Source: Arsukibacterium indicum
Lineage (GTDB): Bacteria > Pseudomonadota > Gammaproteobacteria > Enterobacterales > Alteromonadaceae
Reading direction: 5' to 3'
DNA length: 64,000 nt
NCBI RefSeq assembly: GCF_019100565.1
Contig: NZ_JAHRID010000005.1
Span: 248,001 to 312,000 of the forward strand
Each line of letters begins with the position of its first letter. Positions within the stretch are counted from its first letter, which is position 1. Made by a program: the position numbers and the translations under genes. Below, in pieces: positions 44,166 to 56,389 of this stretch. The notes under the pieces are model-generated. The model worked only from the letters and a program-made list of their open reading frames with translations, made no database searches and had not been told where the DNA came from.

Positions 44166-45218
44166 TTATTGCGCGGCATAGTAAAGCGGTGGATTAGCCT
44201 GTTCGTTCAGGGCATCAGCCAACGCCAGCTCGTGCGCCTCATCTGATACATCAGCCCGTTGCTCTGGTTTAATGCCAAGCTTGGCAAACAACTGCATATC
44301 AGCATTGGCTTCTGGATTGTCGGTGGTCAGTAATTTATCACCGTAAAAAATCGAATTTGCGCCGGCAAAGAAACATAACGCCTGCATTTGCTCATTCATG
44401 CGCGAACGCCCTGCCGACAACCGAACATGACTTTGCGGCAGCATAATGCGCGCGACAGCAATGGTACGGATAAACTCAAATCCGTCTAAATCGTCAACGT
44501 TTTCAAGCGGCGTGCCCTGTACTTTAACCAGCATATTAATAGGCACACTTTGCGGATGCTCTGGCAGGTTGGCCAGTTGCATCAACAGTGCCGAGCGGTC
44601 ATTCGCACTTTCGCCCATGCCAACAATACCGCCACAACATACTTTCATACCGGCGTCGCGCACGTGGCTGAGGGTATCTAAGCGGTCCTGATAAGTCCGG
44701 GTGGTAATAATTTCACCGTAAAACTCCGGTGAGGTATCCAGATTATGGTTGTAATAATCCAGGCCTGCCTGCGCCAGAGTTTGCGCCTGACTGTTATCAA
44801 GCATACCCAGGGTCATACAGGTTTCCAGCCCCAGCTGTTTAACGCCTTTTACCATTTCAATGATATAAGGCATATCCCGTTGTTTCGGGTTGCTCCAGGC
44901 GGCGCCCATACAAAAGCGACTGGCCCCCTGCGCTTTTGCTGCTGCGGCCTGGGTTAGTACTTTTTCAACTTCCAGCAGCCGCTCGCGCTCCAGGCCGGTA
45001 TTATAATGGCCACTTTGCGGGCAATATTTACAGTCTTCGGCACAGGCGCCGGTTTTGATTGATAGCAAGGTACTTATTTGCACCTCATTAGGCTTGAAAA
45101 ACTGACGATGGATTGTTTGTGCCTGAAACAGTAAATCATTAAAAGGTAATGCGTATAAGGCATTAACTTCGGCCAGGGTCCAGTTATGACGAACCTGAGA
45201 AGTGGCAGCAGCTTGCAT
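44166..45218 (-). CDS. bioB: Biotin synthase (radical SAM)
   Basis: Inserts sulfur into dethiobiotin. The 350-residue radical SAM enzyme carries the 4Fe-4S motif C-x3-C-x2-C at Cys59, Cys63 and Cys66 ([15 protein letters not shown]). The 2Fe-2S site residues are in [17 protein letters not shown] and [13 protein letters not shown], and the SAGR motif is in [15 protein letters not shown] lies 7 bases before the ATG. It is first in bioBFCD and divergent from bioA across a 114-base control region. Confidence 0.97.
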   Translation of the reverse strand: MQAAATSQVRHNWTLAEVNALYALPFNDLLFQAQTIHRQFFKPNEVQISTLLSIKTGACAEDCKYCPQSGHYNTGLERERLLEVEKVLTQAAAAKAQGASRFCMGAAWSNPKQRDMPYIIEMVKGVKQLGLETCMTLGMLDNSQAQTLAQAGLDYYNHNLDTSPEFYGEIITTRTYQDRLDTLSHVRDAGMKVCCGGIVGMGESANDRSALLMQLANLPEHPQSVPINMLVKVQGTPLENVDDLDGFEFIRTIAVARIMLPQSHVRLSAGRSRMNEQMQALCFFAGANSIFYGDKLLTTDNPEANADMQLFAKLGIKPEQRADVSDEAHELALADALNEQANPPLYYAAQ

Positions 45219-45275
45219 AAGTTGTATCCATTGTTGTTATGCGGTTTTTCGGCTAGTCTAACCGGCGGCTGCAAC

Positions 45276-45308
45276 TTGTCAACGCTGACCACAGCTAAAA
45301 CTTTACCA
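45276..45308. promoter_or_regulatory. Candidate BirA operator in the bioB-bioA divergent region
   Basis: TTGTCAACG followed after 15 bases by ACTTTACCA resembles the BirA operator (TTGTAAACC, 15-16 bases, GGTTTACAA): seven of nine and six of nine bases match. Position between bioB and bioA is right for a shared repressor site. The right half is degenerate, so this is tentative. Confidence 0.4.
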
Positions 45309-45332
45309 CTGGTTATTTTATGAGCATTAATT

Positions 45333-46610
45333 ATGGCCATTAACTTAGAATTTGATCGAAACCACATCTGGCATCCCTACACTTCAATGCTAAATCCGCT
45401 GCCAGTGTATCCGGTAAGCCGGGCTGAAGGTTGCGAGTTAATACTGGAAAATGGCCAGCGTTTAATTGACGGTACCTCATCGTGGTGGGCAGCTGCCCAT
45501 GGCTATAATCATCCGCGATTAAATGCCGCCATCACTGAACAATTAGAAAAGATGGCGCATGTCATGTTTGGTGGCATCACCCATCAGCCTGCGGTAAGCC
45601 TGTGCCAGCAATTGATCGAATTAACACCAAAGCCGTTAACCAAAGTGTTTCTGGCAGACAGTGGTTCAGTTGCAGTTGAAGTGGCGATAAAAATGGCGCT
45701 GCAATACTGGCTGGCCAGCGACAAGCCACAGAAAACCAGACTTATTAGCCTGCGCAAAGGCTATCACGGTGATACCTTCGCCGCCATGGCAGTGTGTGAT
45801 CCGGTCGACGGCATGCACGATATGTTTGCCGGCATCTTAAACCAGCACTATTTTCTGCCTGCACCTGCCAGTGCTTTTAATACCGAATTTAACCCGGCAG
45901 ATCTGGCCCCGCTGGCTGAATTACTGCAACAACAGCACCAACAGATTGCCGCCCTTATTCTGGAACCAATAGTTCAGGGTTATGGCGGCATGCGCTTTTA
46001 TCACCCTGAATATTTGCGCCAGGCCCGCACCTTATGTGATCAGTACAACGTGCTGCTGATTGCTGATGAAATTGCCACTGGTTTTGGCCGTACTGGTAAG
46101 TTATTTGCCTGTGAGCATTCCGGCATTACCCCGGATATTATGTGCCTGGGTAAAGCATTAAGTGGTGGTTACATTACCTTAGCCGCCACGTTGTGCACCG
46201 ATGAAGTAGCTCGTGGAATAAGCCAAAGCGCTGCTGGCGGTTTAATGCATGGCCCTACTTTTATGGCTAACCCGCTGGCCTGTGCCGTGGCTAACGCCAG
46301 CGTTGACCTGATCCGGCAGCATAACTGGCCGGCGCAGGTGGCAGCCATTGAGCAGCAACTTAAACAGGAACTGGCGCCATGTCAGACCTTACCGGCGGTT
46401 AAAGATGTCAGGGTGCTGGGCGCCATTGGTGTGCTGGAAATGCGGCAAAGAGTTGATGTAGCGCGCTTACAACAGCAATTTGTTGAACTGGGTGTCTGGA
46501 TCCGGCCGTTTAATCACCTTATATATATAATGCCGCCTTTTATTATCAGCAAGTCACAGCTTAGCCGCCTTACTGCAGCCATGTATAAAGTAGCAGCAGC
46601 AAGCAGCTAG
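45333..46610 (+). CDS. bioA: Adenosylmethionine-8-amino-7-oxononanoate aminotransferase
   Basis: Transfers an amino group from SAM to KAPA, giving DAPA. The 425-residue class III aminotransferase has the PLP lysine at Lys274 ([17 protein letters not shown]), the same number as in E. coli BioA. The opening is [50 protein letters not shown] and [19 protein letters not shown] are further signatures. It is divergent from bioBFCD and presumably under the same repressor. No clear Shine-Dalgarno precedes its ATG. Confidence 0.97.
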   Translation: MAINLEFDRNHIWHPYTSMLNPLPVYPVSRAEGCELILENGQRLIDGTSSWWAAAHGYNHPRLNAAITEQLEKMAHVMFGGITHQPAVSLCQQLIELTPKPLTKVFLADSGSVAVEVAIKMALQYWLASDKPQKTRLISLRKGYHGDTFAAMAVCDPVDGMHDMFAGILNQHYFLPAPASAFNTEFNPADLAPLAELLQQQHQQIAALILEPIVQGYGGMRFYHPEYLRQARTLCDQYNVLLIADEIATGFGRTGKLFACEHSGITPDIMCLGKALSGGYITLAATLCTDEVARGISQSAAGGLMHGPTFMANPLACAVANASVDLIRQHNWPAQVAAIEQQLKQELAPCQTLPAVKDVRVLGAIGVLEMRQRVDVARLQQQFVELGVWIRPFNHLIYIMPPFIISKSQLSRLTAAMYKVAAASS

Positions 46611-46619
46611 CATTAGCTA

Positions 46620-47003
46620 TTACCGTAAAATATAGAACAACATGCCGCTGGCACTTAGCAGCAATAAAATAATATTAAAATGTAAATGATCGCTGCGCCG
46701 CTTCAGGCGCAATCGGTTTAGCAGCAAACTAACAGCACTGACAATGACACAGCCCCACAGTAAATACACCAACCAGAAGGTTAAGCGGGGACGCCAGTAG
46801 TCACGGATATCCAGCCCCAGGTAGCGCACTAAGCCTGAATCCATTTCCGGCCGGGCATAGTGGCTGACAATTAATGCTGCAAAAAACAACAACCAGGCGG
46901 CAATAGCCAGATACTTAAATGCCCGGCATAGTAAGTCGGGCCCTTCCCTGCGTTCGAAATCCGGTCCGCGCTTGTCGGGCACTGCCTTATTATATGCTGA
47001 CAT
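46620..47003 (-). CDS. Small membrane protein of unknown function
   Basis: A 127-residue protein with a charged N-terminus ([16 protein letters not shown]) and three hydrophobic segments, at about residues 30-48 ([20 protein letters not shown]), 73-95 ([23 protein letters not shown]) and 106-126. I do not recognise a named family; similar small proteins next to asnS are common in Alteromonadales. GGAAGG lies 8-9 bases upstream of the ATG. It converges on bioA, ending 10 bases from its stop, and is divergent from asnS. Confidence 0.7.
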   Translation of the reverse strand: MSAYNKAVPDKRGPDFERREGPDLLCRAFKYLAIAAWLLFFAALIVSHYARPEMDSGLVRYLGLDIRDYWRPRLTFWLVYLLWGCVIVSAVSLLLNRLRLKRRSDHLHFNIILLLLSASGMLFYILR

Positions 47004-47106
47004 TTTTGGCTTCCTTCCAACTTTTACTTGTTTTCAGCTTCTGGCAAAGTATGATTACAGCTTTCATAAATATAGCCTAGTTATAACACCATCTGGAGTT
47101 TGTTGC

Positions 47107-48507
47107 ATGACGCACGCCGTAGTTAAAGATGTGTTGGCCGGTAAGTACTCAACCGGTTCACAGATCACCGTTAAAGGCTGGATCCGCACCCGTCGCGATT
47201 CTAAAGCCGGTATTTCTTTTTTAGCAGTGCACGATGGCAGCTGCTTTGATGCGGTGCAGGCTGTTGTGCCGTCTGATCTGGCTAATTATGAAAATGAGAT
47301 TAAACGGTTAACCACCGCCTGTTCAGTTATCGTCACTGGTATCGTTGCCCGCTCTGAAGGCCAGGGCCAGGCTTATGAAATTCAGGCGCAAACAGTAACC
47401 GTGGTTGGTTGGGTGGAGAACCCGGATACCTACCCGATGGCGCCAAAACGCCACAGTATGGAATACCTGCGCGAACATGCGCATCTGCGTCCCCGTACCA
47501 ACGTCATGGGCGCCGTTACCCGGGTTCGTCACTGTTTAGCCCAGGCCGTGCACCGGTTTTTCCATGAACAGGGTTATTACTGGATCAGTACCCCGATTAT
47601 TACCGGCTCCGACACTGAAGGCGCCGGTGAAATGTTCCGGGTAAGCACGCTGGATCTGGAAAACCTGCCCCGTACTGAGCAAGGCAAAGTAGATTACCGT
47701 GAAGATTTCTTTGGCAAAGAAACTTACCTGACCGTTTCCGGCCAGCTAAATGGTGAGACCTACGCCTGTGCCATGTCAAAAATTTATACCTTTGGCCCAA
47801 CCTTCCGGGCCGAAAACTCTAACACCAGCCGCCATTTAGCAGAGTTCTGGATGATTGAACCGGAAGTAGCGTTTGCCGAGTTAAAAGACATCGCACAGCT
47901 GGCAGAAGATATGCTGAAGTATGTTTGTAAAGCCGTACTGGCCGAGCGTGCTGATGATATGGCGTTTTTTGCCGAGCGGATTGACCCGACAGCAATAAGC
48001 CGCCTACAAAAACTGGTAGATTCATCATTTGTGCGGATGGACTACACCGACGCTATTGAAATTCTGCAAAATTGTGGCAAGACCTTCCAGTACCCGGTGC
48101 AGTGGGGTGTGGATTTGCAATCTGAGCACGAGCGCTACCTGGCTGAAGAGCATATTGGCGCGCCCATTATTATGCAAAACTACCCGAAAGACATTAAAGC
48201 CTTTTATATGCGCTTAAATGACGACGGTAAAACGGTTGCAGCGATGGATGTACTGGCACCGGGTATCGGCGAAATTATCGGCGGCAGTCAGCGGGAAGAG
48301 CGGCTGGAGCAATTCGATAAGCGGCTGGACGAGATGGGCCTGAATAAAGAAGACTATAGCTGGTACCGTGACCTGCGCCGTTATGGTACTGTGCCACACG
48401 CAGGTTTTGGTCTGGGCTTTGAACGACTGGTCTCTTATGTTACCGGTGTAGGCAATGTCCGCGATGTTATCGCGTTCCCGCGTACCCCGGGCAACGCTGA
48501 GTTTTAA
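47107..48507 (+). CDS. asnS: Asparaginyl-tRNA synthetase
   Basis: Class IIb aminoacyl-tRNA synthetase charging tRNA-Asn. At 466 residues it is identical in length to E. coli AsnRS. The N-terminal OB-fold anticodon domain contains [25 protein letters not shown]. Motif 2 is [21 protein letters not shown], and motif 3 is [15 protein letters not shown] near the C-terminus. The open frame extends back to 46972; ATG 47107 has GGAG 9 bases before it and fits the family start. A strong terminator follows. Confidence 0.97.
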   Translation: MTHAVVKDVLAGKYSTGSQITVKGWIRTRRDSKAGISFLAVHDGSCFDAVQAVVPSDLANYENEIKRLTTACSVIVTGIVARSEGQGQAYEIQAQTVTVVGWVENPDTYPMAPKRHSMEYLREHAHLRPRTNVMGAVTRVRHCLAQAVHRFFHEQGYYWISTPIITGSDTEGAGEMFRVSTLDLENLPRTEQGKVDYREDFFGKETYLTVSGQLNGETYACAMSKIYTFGPTFRAENSNTSRHLAEFWMIEPEVAFAELKDIAQLAEDMLKYVCKAVLAERADDMAFFAERIDPTAISRLQKLVDSSFVRMDYTDAIEILQNCGKTFQYPVQWGVDLQSEHERYLAEEHIGAPIIMQNYPKDIKAFYMRLNDDGKTVAAMDVLAPGIGEIIGGSQREERLEQFDKRLDEMGLNKEDYSWYRDLRRYGTVPHAGFGLGFERLVSYVTGVGNVRDVIAFPRTPGNAEF

Positions 48508-48522
48508 CAGGCGGCCTATTGC

Positions 48523-48559
48523 AAAACAACAAACCCGCCACTGGCGGGTTTGTTGTTTT
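48523..48559. terminator. Bidirectional terminator between asnS and ydjA
   Basis: An 18-bp perfect stem, A-tract then ACAACAAACCCGCCA, pairs with TGGCGGGTTTGTTGTTTT around a single base. It ends asnS and the convergent ydjA. Confidence 0.95.
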
Positions 48560-48585
48560 ATAAGGTATCGAACTATTACAAGCCG

Positions 48586-49143
48586 TTAAAAATAACTGAA
48601 AAACGCGTCCGGATCCGGCTCGTTACGCACCGGTGCATTACCGGTAGCCGTACCTAAATATAAAAAGCCGACAATTTCATCATCTTCACCAACATCCAGT
48701 GACTGCTTAACAAAATCCTGCTGCGCGTAGCTGCCAGTGCGCCAAATCCCACCAAAGCCCTGGGCAAACGCCGCCTGTTGCATCGCCATTACCGCGCAGG
48801 CAGCAGATTGTACCTGCTCATGGGCAGGTATTTTGGGGTGCTCTGTTACCTTGGCAATACAAACAATAACCATTGGCGCACGCAATGGTAACTGCCTGGC
48901 ACGTTCATGCATTTCCGGCGAAATACCAGGCGCATCTTCAATTGCCGCCTCAGCAAACACATCGCCCAGCCGATTTAACGCCTCTTTGCCGGTAACAATA
49001 ACAAAGCGCCACGGCTTTAAGCCACCATGATCGGGCACTTTTAATGCTGCCTGTTTTATCAGCGAAAGTGCTTCGCCATCAGGCGCCGGCTCAGCTAAAC
49101 GCGGGCTGGAATATCGTGTCGTTAATAATGTCAACGCATCCAT
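48586..49143 (-). CDS. ydjA: Nitroreductase family FMN protein
   Basis: A 185-residue FMN-dependent nitroreductase close to E. coli YdjA (183), one of the smallest members. The opening MDALTLLTTRYSSPRLAEPAPDGE, APDH-like KVPDHGGLKPWRFVIV and AQGFGGIWRTGSY are shared with YdjA, as is the ending GFLYLGTATG. It reduces nitro compounds or quinones with NAD(P)H in vitro; the natural substrate is unknown. GAGG lies 7 bases before the ATG. It is monocistronic. Confidence 0.93.
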   Translation of the reverse strand: MDALTLLTTRYSSPRLAEPAPDGEALSLIKQAALKVPDHGGLKPWRFVIVTGKEALNRLGDVFAEAAIEDAPGISPEMHERARQLPLRAPMVIVCIAKVTEHPKIPAHEQVQSAACAVMAMQQAAFAQGFGGIWRTGSYAQQDFVKQSLDVGEDDEIVGFLYLGTATGNAPVRNEPDPDAFFSYF

Positions 49144-49290
49144 AACTTAACCTCAGTAAACAACTCAGTAGACGTTTAAGTAATTATTCTGGCTAACAGG
49201 CTAACAAAGATTAATGATTGTGCCCACGACAAACTACGACCAGCAAGGCTGTTTGCTTAGCCGCTCGCCAAACTGTTCAAATTAGCACCG

Positions 49291-50706
49291 TCAATTGGCC
49301 TGAACGGCTTGTTTCGCCTGCTGATACAATGCCAGATATTGCACCATAGCCTCTCGCCAGCCAAAGCTTTGTGCCATAGCGTTTTGCTGGATAGCGTTAT
49401 ACCGCTGCTTATCCTGATACAATGCCAATGCCTGACGCAGAGCCTGCAGCAATGCCTCAGTGGTTGGTGCTACAAAGCCAATACCGGTTGCCTGCTCGTC
49501 TGGCCACGGCACTACCGTATCTTTTAAGCCGCCGGTTAACCGCACCAGCGGCAAGTTGCCATAGCGCAAACTGTACAGCTGATTCAGCCCACAAGGCTCA
49601 AATAAACTGGGCATCAGAAAAAAGTCGCCTGCAGCCTCCACCAAATGGGCCAGTGGCTCATTAAAGCCCTCAATAAAGCGAAACTTGTTTGGAAACCTTA
49701 CCGTTAACTGATGCAGCTGCTGACAATAATGCGCTTCACCGCTACCCACTATCACCACCTGCATCGAATAATTGGCCAACATATGGGTAAGAGCCGGGAT
49801 CAATATATCGTAACCCTTCTGACCGGTTACCCGGCTTACGGCGACCAGCAAAGGCAGTTCGGCTACCGCCAACTGACAATCCTGCTGTAACCGCTTTTTA
49901 CATTGTGCCTTGCCCGCCAAGTTTGCAGCATCATAGTTTGCCGGCAACGCCTTGTCGGTTGCCGGGTCCCATAGCTGATAGTCACAGCCGTTTAAAATGC
50001 CGCTGAAATCATGCCGGCGCTGCTGATACCAGGCCGCCAGGCCATTGGCTGCCGGCTCTGTCAGTAACTCGTCCCGGTACCCCTGGCTTACGGTATTTAT
50101 TTTAGTGGCATATTGCAGCGCTATCTGTAAAAAGTTAACGCTGTTGTTATGCATGGGCAAATCGAGCTGCGCTGCCCAGTGCGCTGCTGATTGTTGCTGG
50201 TAGGCGCCATTGTGAATGGTAAACACAAACGGCGTAGCGGCCAGGTTAGGGTGCTGACGATAGTTAGCGGCCAGATAATACGCAGCCGGGCCACTTTGCC
50301 AGTCGTGGCCATGCAAAACATCGAACGCCGGTTGGGTGGTACACCATGCTAAAACAGCTTTGCAGAAAAAAGCAAAACGTAACGGGTTATCCGGATAACC
50401 GTGCTCGCCATCATCATATGGCCGGGCTCTGCCATAAAAATCATGATGCTCGACCAGATATACCGTTACCCCGGCAACATCAGTCTGGCGCACTGCACAG
50501 CCAAAGGTCTGGCCGCCAAGTTCAACAAATACCGACTGTTCCCCCCGAGTTTGCACGTTATAAAGCGAGCCGTATCTGGGTATTATTACGCTAACCTGAT
50601 GACCAGCTGCCACTAAGTTACTGGCCAGCCCCCGGCAGGCATCTGCCAGGCCGCCGGTTTTTATAAGGCCTTCATATTCACTACAAATAAACAGAATACG
50701 CAACAC
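49291..50706 (-). CDS. glgA: Glycogen synthase, ADP-glucose type
   Basis: GT5 family glycosyltransferase that extends alpha-1,4-glucan from ADP-glucose. The 471-residue protein has the ADP-glucose motif KTGGLADACRGLASNL at residues 16-31, VLHGHDWQSGPAAYYLA, and the C-terminal domain motif MPSLFEPCGLNQLYSLRYGNLPLVRLTGGLKDTV with its second KTGGL-like loop (RLTGGL). The start is GTG at 50706, with AAGGA 4 bases before it. It lies 14 bases after glgC on the same strand. No branching enzyme, debranching enzyme or phosphorylase gene is next to them. Confidence 0.96.
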   Translation of the reverse strand: MLRILFICSEYEGLIKTGGLADACRGLASNLVAAGHQVSVIIPRYGSLYNVQTRGEQSVFVELGGQTFGCAVRQTDVAGVTVYLVEHHDFYGRARPYDDGEHGYPDNPLRFAFFCKAVLAWCTTQPAFDVLHGHDWQSGPAAYYLAANYRQHPNLAATPFVFTIHNGAYQQQSAAHWAAQLDLPMHNNSVNFLQIALQYATKINTVSQGYRDELLTEPAANGLAAWYQQRRHDFSGILNGCDYQLWDPATDKALPANYDAANLAGKAQCKKRLQQDCQLAVAELPLLVAVSRVTGQKGYDILIPALTHMLANYSMQVVIVGSGEAHYCQQLHQLTVRFPNKFRFIEGFNEPLAHLVEAAGDFFLMPSLFEPCGLNQLYSLRYGNLPLVRLTGGLKDTVVPWPDEQATGIGFVAPTTEALLQALRQALALYQDKQRYNAIQQNAMAQSFGWREAMVQYLALYQQAKQAVQAN

Positions 50707-50720
50707 AAAATCCTTAGCAA

Positions 50721-51962
50721 TTACTCAGCGTCATCAAAGCCAATCTTGGCCCCTTTCGGGATAACAACCACCCCGCCCGGCGAGATATGAAAGCGGGCTT
50801 TATCCTGCACCGGATCTTCACCAATAATGGTGCCCGGGGCAATTTTTACGTCTTTATCGATAATGGCCCGGCGAATACGACAGCCACGGCCAATATCGTT
50901 GTTACCCATCAGCACGCACTTTTCAATGTAACTGTGGCTGTGCACATGCACGTTGTAACCCAGAATCGACTGATACACGATAGCCCCACTGACAATACAA
51001 CCCGACGCGACCATAGAGCTTATCGCCTGACCGGTGCGGTTGGTTTCATCATGCACAAATTTAGCCGGCGGCATCGGCGGCGTATAGCTACGCAGCGGCC
51101 AGTAGCGGTTATACACATCAAACGGCGGGTTTACAGAAATTAAATCCATATTAGCTTCATAGTACGAATCTATAGTACCTACATCGCGCCAGTAGCCTGC
51201 ACTGCTTTCTGATTCGCCACGGATGCGGTTGCTTGAAAAATCATACACATACACTTCGCCCTGCGGATACAGGCCCGGAATAATGTTGTGGCCAAAGTCA
51301 TGTTTTGAGTCCTCTACCTGCGCATCGGCGACAAGTACATCAACCAGGCATTTTGCTTCAAAAATATAATTACCCATCGACGCCAGCACAAAATCGGGCC
51401 GGCCCGGAATGGTTTTTGGGTTCTGTTTTGGTTTTTCTTCAAAGCCAATCATTTTACCCTTTTCATCTACCTCAATAACACCAAACTCATGGGCCTGGCT
51501 GACCGGCACCGGTATCGCTGCCACGGTAAGCTTGGCTTTATTATGACGATGAAAGTCGAGCATTTGCCGCACATCCATTTTATAAATATGGTCGCCACCA
51601 AATACGCATACATGCTCCGGATCCAGGCCTTCAATTAAATGCAGATTCTGATAAATGGCATCGGCAGTACCTAAATACCAGTGCTTACCGGTTTGCATCT
51701 GCGCTGGTATCGGATCAATAAAGCGGTTGGTTAAACCACTTACCCGCCAGGCCCGGCCTAAGTGCTTCATTAACGAGTGCGATTTAAACTGGGTAATCAC
51801 GAAGATCTGCAGCAAGTCGGAGTTAACAAAATTGTTTAACACAAAATCGATAATCCGGTAATTACCACCAAATGGCACGGCCGGTTTAGCGCGAATGCCG
51901 GTAAGCGGCGCCAAACGGGTTCCCTCGCCCCCGGCCAGCACCATGGTTAACACTCCTGACAT
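50721..51962 (-). CDS. glgC: Glucose-1-phosphate adenylyltransferase
   Basis: Makes ADP-glucose from ATP and glucose 1-phosphate, the controlled step of glycogen synthesis. The 413-residue protein has the nucleotide loop VLAGGEGTRLAPLTGIRAKPAVPFGG, WYLGTADAIYQNL, and the glucose-phosphate region SMGNYIFEAKCLVDVL with GFEEKPK. A left-handed beta-helix C-terminal domain follows (GRGCRIRRAIIDKDV). It is 18 residues shorter than E. coli GlgC (431), mainly at the N-terminal allosteric tail. GGGAG precedes the ATG by 5 bases. It is first in glgC-glgA. Confidence 0.96.
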   Translation of the reverse strand: MSGVLTMVLAGGEGTRLAPLTGIRAKPAVPFGGNYRIIDFVLNNFVNSDLLQIFVITQFKSHSLMKHLGRAWRVSGLTNRFIDPIPAQMQTGKHWYLGTADAIYQNLHLIEGLDPEHVCVFGGDHIYKMDVRQMLDFHRHNKAKLTVAAIPVPVSQAHEFGVIEVDEKGKMIGFEEKPKQNPKTIPGRPDFVLASMGNYIFEAKCLVDVLVADAQVEDSKHDFGHNIIPGLYPQGEVYVYDFSSNRIRGESESSAGYWRDVGTIDSYYEANMDLISVNPPFDVYNRYWPLRSYTPPMPPAKFVHDETNRTGQAISSMVASGCIVSGAIVYQSILGYNVHVHSHSYIEKCVLMGNNDIGRGCRIRRAIIDKDVKIAPGTIIGEDPVQDKARFHISPGGVVVIPKGAKIGFDDAE

Positions 51963-52165
51963 AAAGACTCCCTGTAATGACTTTGTAATTATATGGAAAT
52001 GTACTGCAAAGCTAATACCACGATAGCAGCATTGGTAAATAAAGCATTAGAAAAGTGACTTGCCAATAGCAAAATCAGACTTAAGTCGGTGATCTTTCGC
52101 CAGAGCATGGTCAGCAATAGATTTTAATGGCGGGAAACGAAAATTGGGTTACAGCAGGATGACAA

Positions 52166-52198
52166 AATAAAACCGCACCATGTTGGTGCGGTTTTATT
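52166..52198. terminator. Terminator between glgC and fadH regions
   Basis: A 15-bp perfect stem around a 3-base TGT loop, with AATAAAACCGCACCA at its left, reads as a terminator on both strands. On the minus strand it lies 34 bases after the fadH stop. The 270 bases up to glgC hold no gene that I can see. Confidence 0.93.
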
Positions 52199-52231
52199 TC
52201 TACAAAGCAGCAGAACGTGGGCTACGAGTAC

Positions 52232-54343
<2,112 letters not shown>

Positions 54344-54418
54344 TTAGTCTTTGCCGGCAAATTGGTTAGCATAGCAATATTACAATAATGTTTTTTGTTA
54401 TCTATACAGGAATTTACT

Positions 54419-56299
54419 ATGTCTGAACCAAGAAAAGGTCTGATACGCCGTTTTTTCGGCGCTATATGGCGGGTTTATAAAGGTTTTCGCGCGACAGTGC
54501 TTAACCTGCTGTTTATTTTTATTGTCGCCATTGTGGTTACGGCCATGTTCAGCGGCGAAGACGAAGTACAAATAGCAGACACTGCTGCTTTGGTGCTTAA
54601 CCTGAACGGTGATTTAGTTGAAGAAAAACGCTGGGTAGACCCGGTATCCGCAGCGGTAAATGAAAGCCTGGGTGCCGGTGAAGAGTCGCCAGAGGTGCTG
54701 GTTTCAGATGTGGTTAAAGTGATTAAAACCGCCACCACCGACAACAGAATTCAGGCCATGGTGCTGGATGTGTCGGGTTTAGCTGGCGCTTCTATCGATA
54801 AATTAAAACGTGTTGGCGAGGCCATTGAAGGCTTTAAAGCAGCGGGTAAAAAGGTATTCAGTCATGGCGCTTACTACGGCCAAACCCAGTACTACCTGGC
54901 CAGTTACGCTGATGAAATCAGTTTAAGCCCAATGGGTGCGGTTATTCTGGAAGGCTATGGCAGCTACCCGATGTACTATAAAGAAGCACTGGAAAAACTT
55001 AAAGTAAACACCCATGTATTCCGGGTGGGCACCTATAAGTCGGCAGTAGAACCGTTCCTGCGTAACGATATGTCTGAAGCGGCTAAAGAAGCCAATATTG
55101 CCTGGTTGTCTGATTTGTGGGCGACTTACAAGCAGGATGTCAGCAGCCGTCGTGGCTTTGAGCTGAGTAATTTTGATGAAACTTACGAGGCGTTATTCCA
55201 GAAGCTGCAAGCGGCTGATGGTGATACAGCTCAGTATGCAATTAACAATAACTATGCTGACAATATTGCAACCCGTGAGCAGTTCCGGCAGAAACTGATT
55301 GGCATTGTCGGCGAAAACGACAAACATACCTACAACCACGTTAGCTTTAACGACTATGCAAAATACGCCATTCCAAACAGTAACTTTGTTAATCCGTTAA
55401 CCTCTAAAGTTGCCGTAGTTGTTGCAAGGGGCATGATAGTTGATGGCTCGGCCAAAGCCGGCACCATTGGTGGCGATTCAACCGCAGCCCTGTTACGCCG
55501 TGCCCGCTTCGATGAAAAAGTAAAAGCCGTGGTTCTGCGGATAGACAGCGGTGGTGGCAGTGCCTTTGCCTCTGAAGTTATTGGTCAGGAAATTACTCTG
55601 TTGCGTGAAGCGGGTAAGCCGGTTATTGCTTCTATGGGTGCGGTTGCGGCCTCTGGTGGTTACTGGATTGCGGCCCCGGCAAATGAAATCTGGGCAGCAC
55701 CTACCACTATTACCGGTTCAATTGGCATTTTCGGCTTGCTGCATACCCTGGAAAACTCGTTAGATACCCTGGGCTTAAATGTTGATGGAGTAGGCACAAC
55801 TGAACTGGCCGGTTTATCTTCAGGTTTACCGCTGTATAAGGGCTTAAATGACAAAGCGAAAGACGTGTTCCAGTTATTAATTGAACGCGGCTACAGTGAG
55901 TTTTTAACCATGGTAGGCAGCAACCGCAATATGTCGGTCTCTGAGGTTGATGCTGTGGCACAGGGCCGGGTTTGGACCGGCAGTACCGCGCTGGAACTTG
56001 GCCTGGTTGATAAACTGGGTACCTTTGATGAGGCCATTGCTGCGGCAGCTGAAAAAGCAGGCCTGGATAACTATGATGTGCAGGTTATCACTCAGGAACT
56101 GTCTCCTACTGAGCAAATGCTGAAAGAATTGTTTGGCAGTGCTCAGGCAAATGGCTGGTTGCCACAGGTTCAGGCGTCACCCGAGCAGCGCATGCTACAA
56201 CGGGTTAGCAAACAACTGCGCCAGGATTTTGTTATTCTGAACCAGTTTAACGACCCTAACGGCATTTATTCCTATTGTGTAACCTGCACTGTTAACTGA
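54419..56299 (+). CDS. sppA: Signal peptide peptidase A (protease IV), 67K type
   Basis: A 626-residue inner-membrane serine protease that degrades cleaved signal peptides, matching E. coli SppA (618). One N-terminal transmembrane segment (residues about 23-42, LNLLFIFIVAIVVTAMF) precedes two tandem S49 domains. The catalytic dyad is Lys207 (VGTYKSAVEPFLR) and Ser412 (MGAVAASGGYWIAAP). The open frame begins 8 codons earlier; ATG 54419 has AGGA 7 bases before it and the usual start. It is followed by a strong terminator, then ansA. Confidence 0.96.
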   Translation: MSEPRKGLIRRFFGAIWRVYKGFRATVLNLLFIFIVAIVVTAMFSGEDEVQIADTAALVLNLNGDLVEEKRWVDPVSAAVNESLGAGEESPEVLVSDVVKVIKTATTDNRIQAMVLDVSGLAGASIDKLKRVGEAIEGFKAAGKKVFSHGAYYGQTQYYLASYADEISLSPMGAVILEGYGSYPMYYKEALEKLKVNTHVFRVGTYKSAVEPFLRNDMSEAAKEANIAWLSDLWATYKQDVSSRRGFELSNFDETYEALFQKLQAADGDTAQYAINNNYADNIATREQFRQKLIGIVGENDKHTYNHVSFNDYAKYAIPNSNFVNPLTSKVAVVVARGMIVDGSAKAGTIGGDSTAALLRRARFDEKVKAVVLRIDSGGGSAFASEVIGQEITLLREAGKPVIASMGAVAASGGYWIAAPANEIWAAPTTITGSIGIFGLLHTLENSLDTLGLNVDGVGTTELAGLSSGLPLYKGLNDKAKDVFQLLIERGYSEFLTMVGSNRNMSVSEVDAVAQGRVWTGSTALELGLVDKLGTFDEAIAAAAEKAGLDNYDVQVITQELSPTEQMLKELFGSAQANGWLPQVQASPEQRMLQRVSKQLRQDFVILNQFNDPNGIYSYCVTCTVN

Positions 56300-56322
56300 C
56301 AGTCAGGCTGAACTCTATTACA

Positions 56323-56349
56323 ATGCCCGCCATGTTGCGGGCATTTTTT
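56323..56349 (+). terminator. Rho-independent terminator after sppA
   Basis: ATGCCCGC-(6)-GCGGGCAT is followed by six Ts. It is 24 bases after the sppA stop and 41 before the ansA start, so some read-through into ansA is possible. Confidence 0.93.
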
Positions 56350-56389
56350 ATGGTTAAGCCGGCTTTAATTCACCGAAAAGACTGAACAA

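Noticed and set aside
46972-47106. Upstream part of the asnS frame
   Set aside because: It overlaps the start of the divergent membrane-protein gene, and ATG 47107 gives exactly 466 residues as in E. coli.
51963-52165. Possible small gene or RNA upstream of glgC
   Set aside because: I could find no frame with a ribosome site and no stable structure other than the terminator at 52166.
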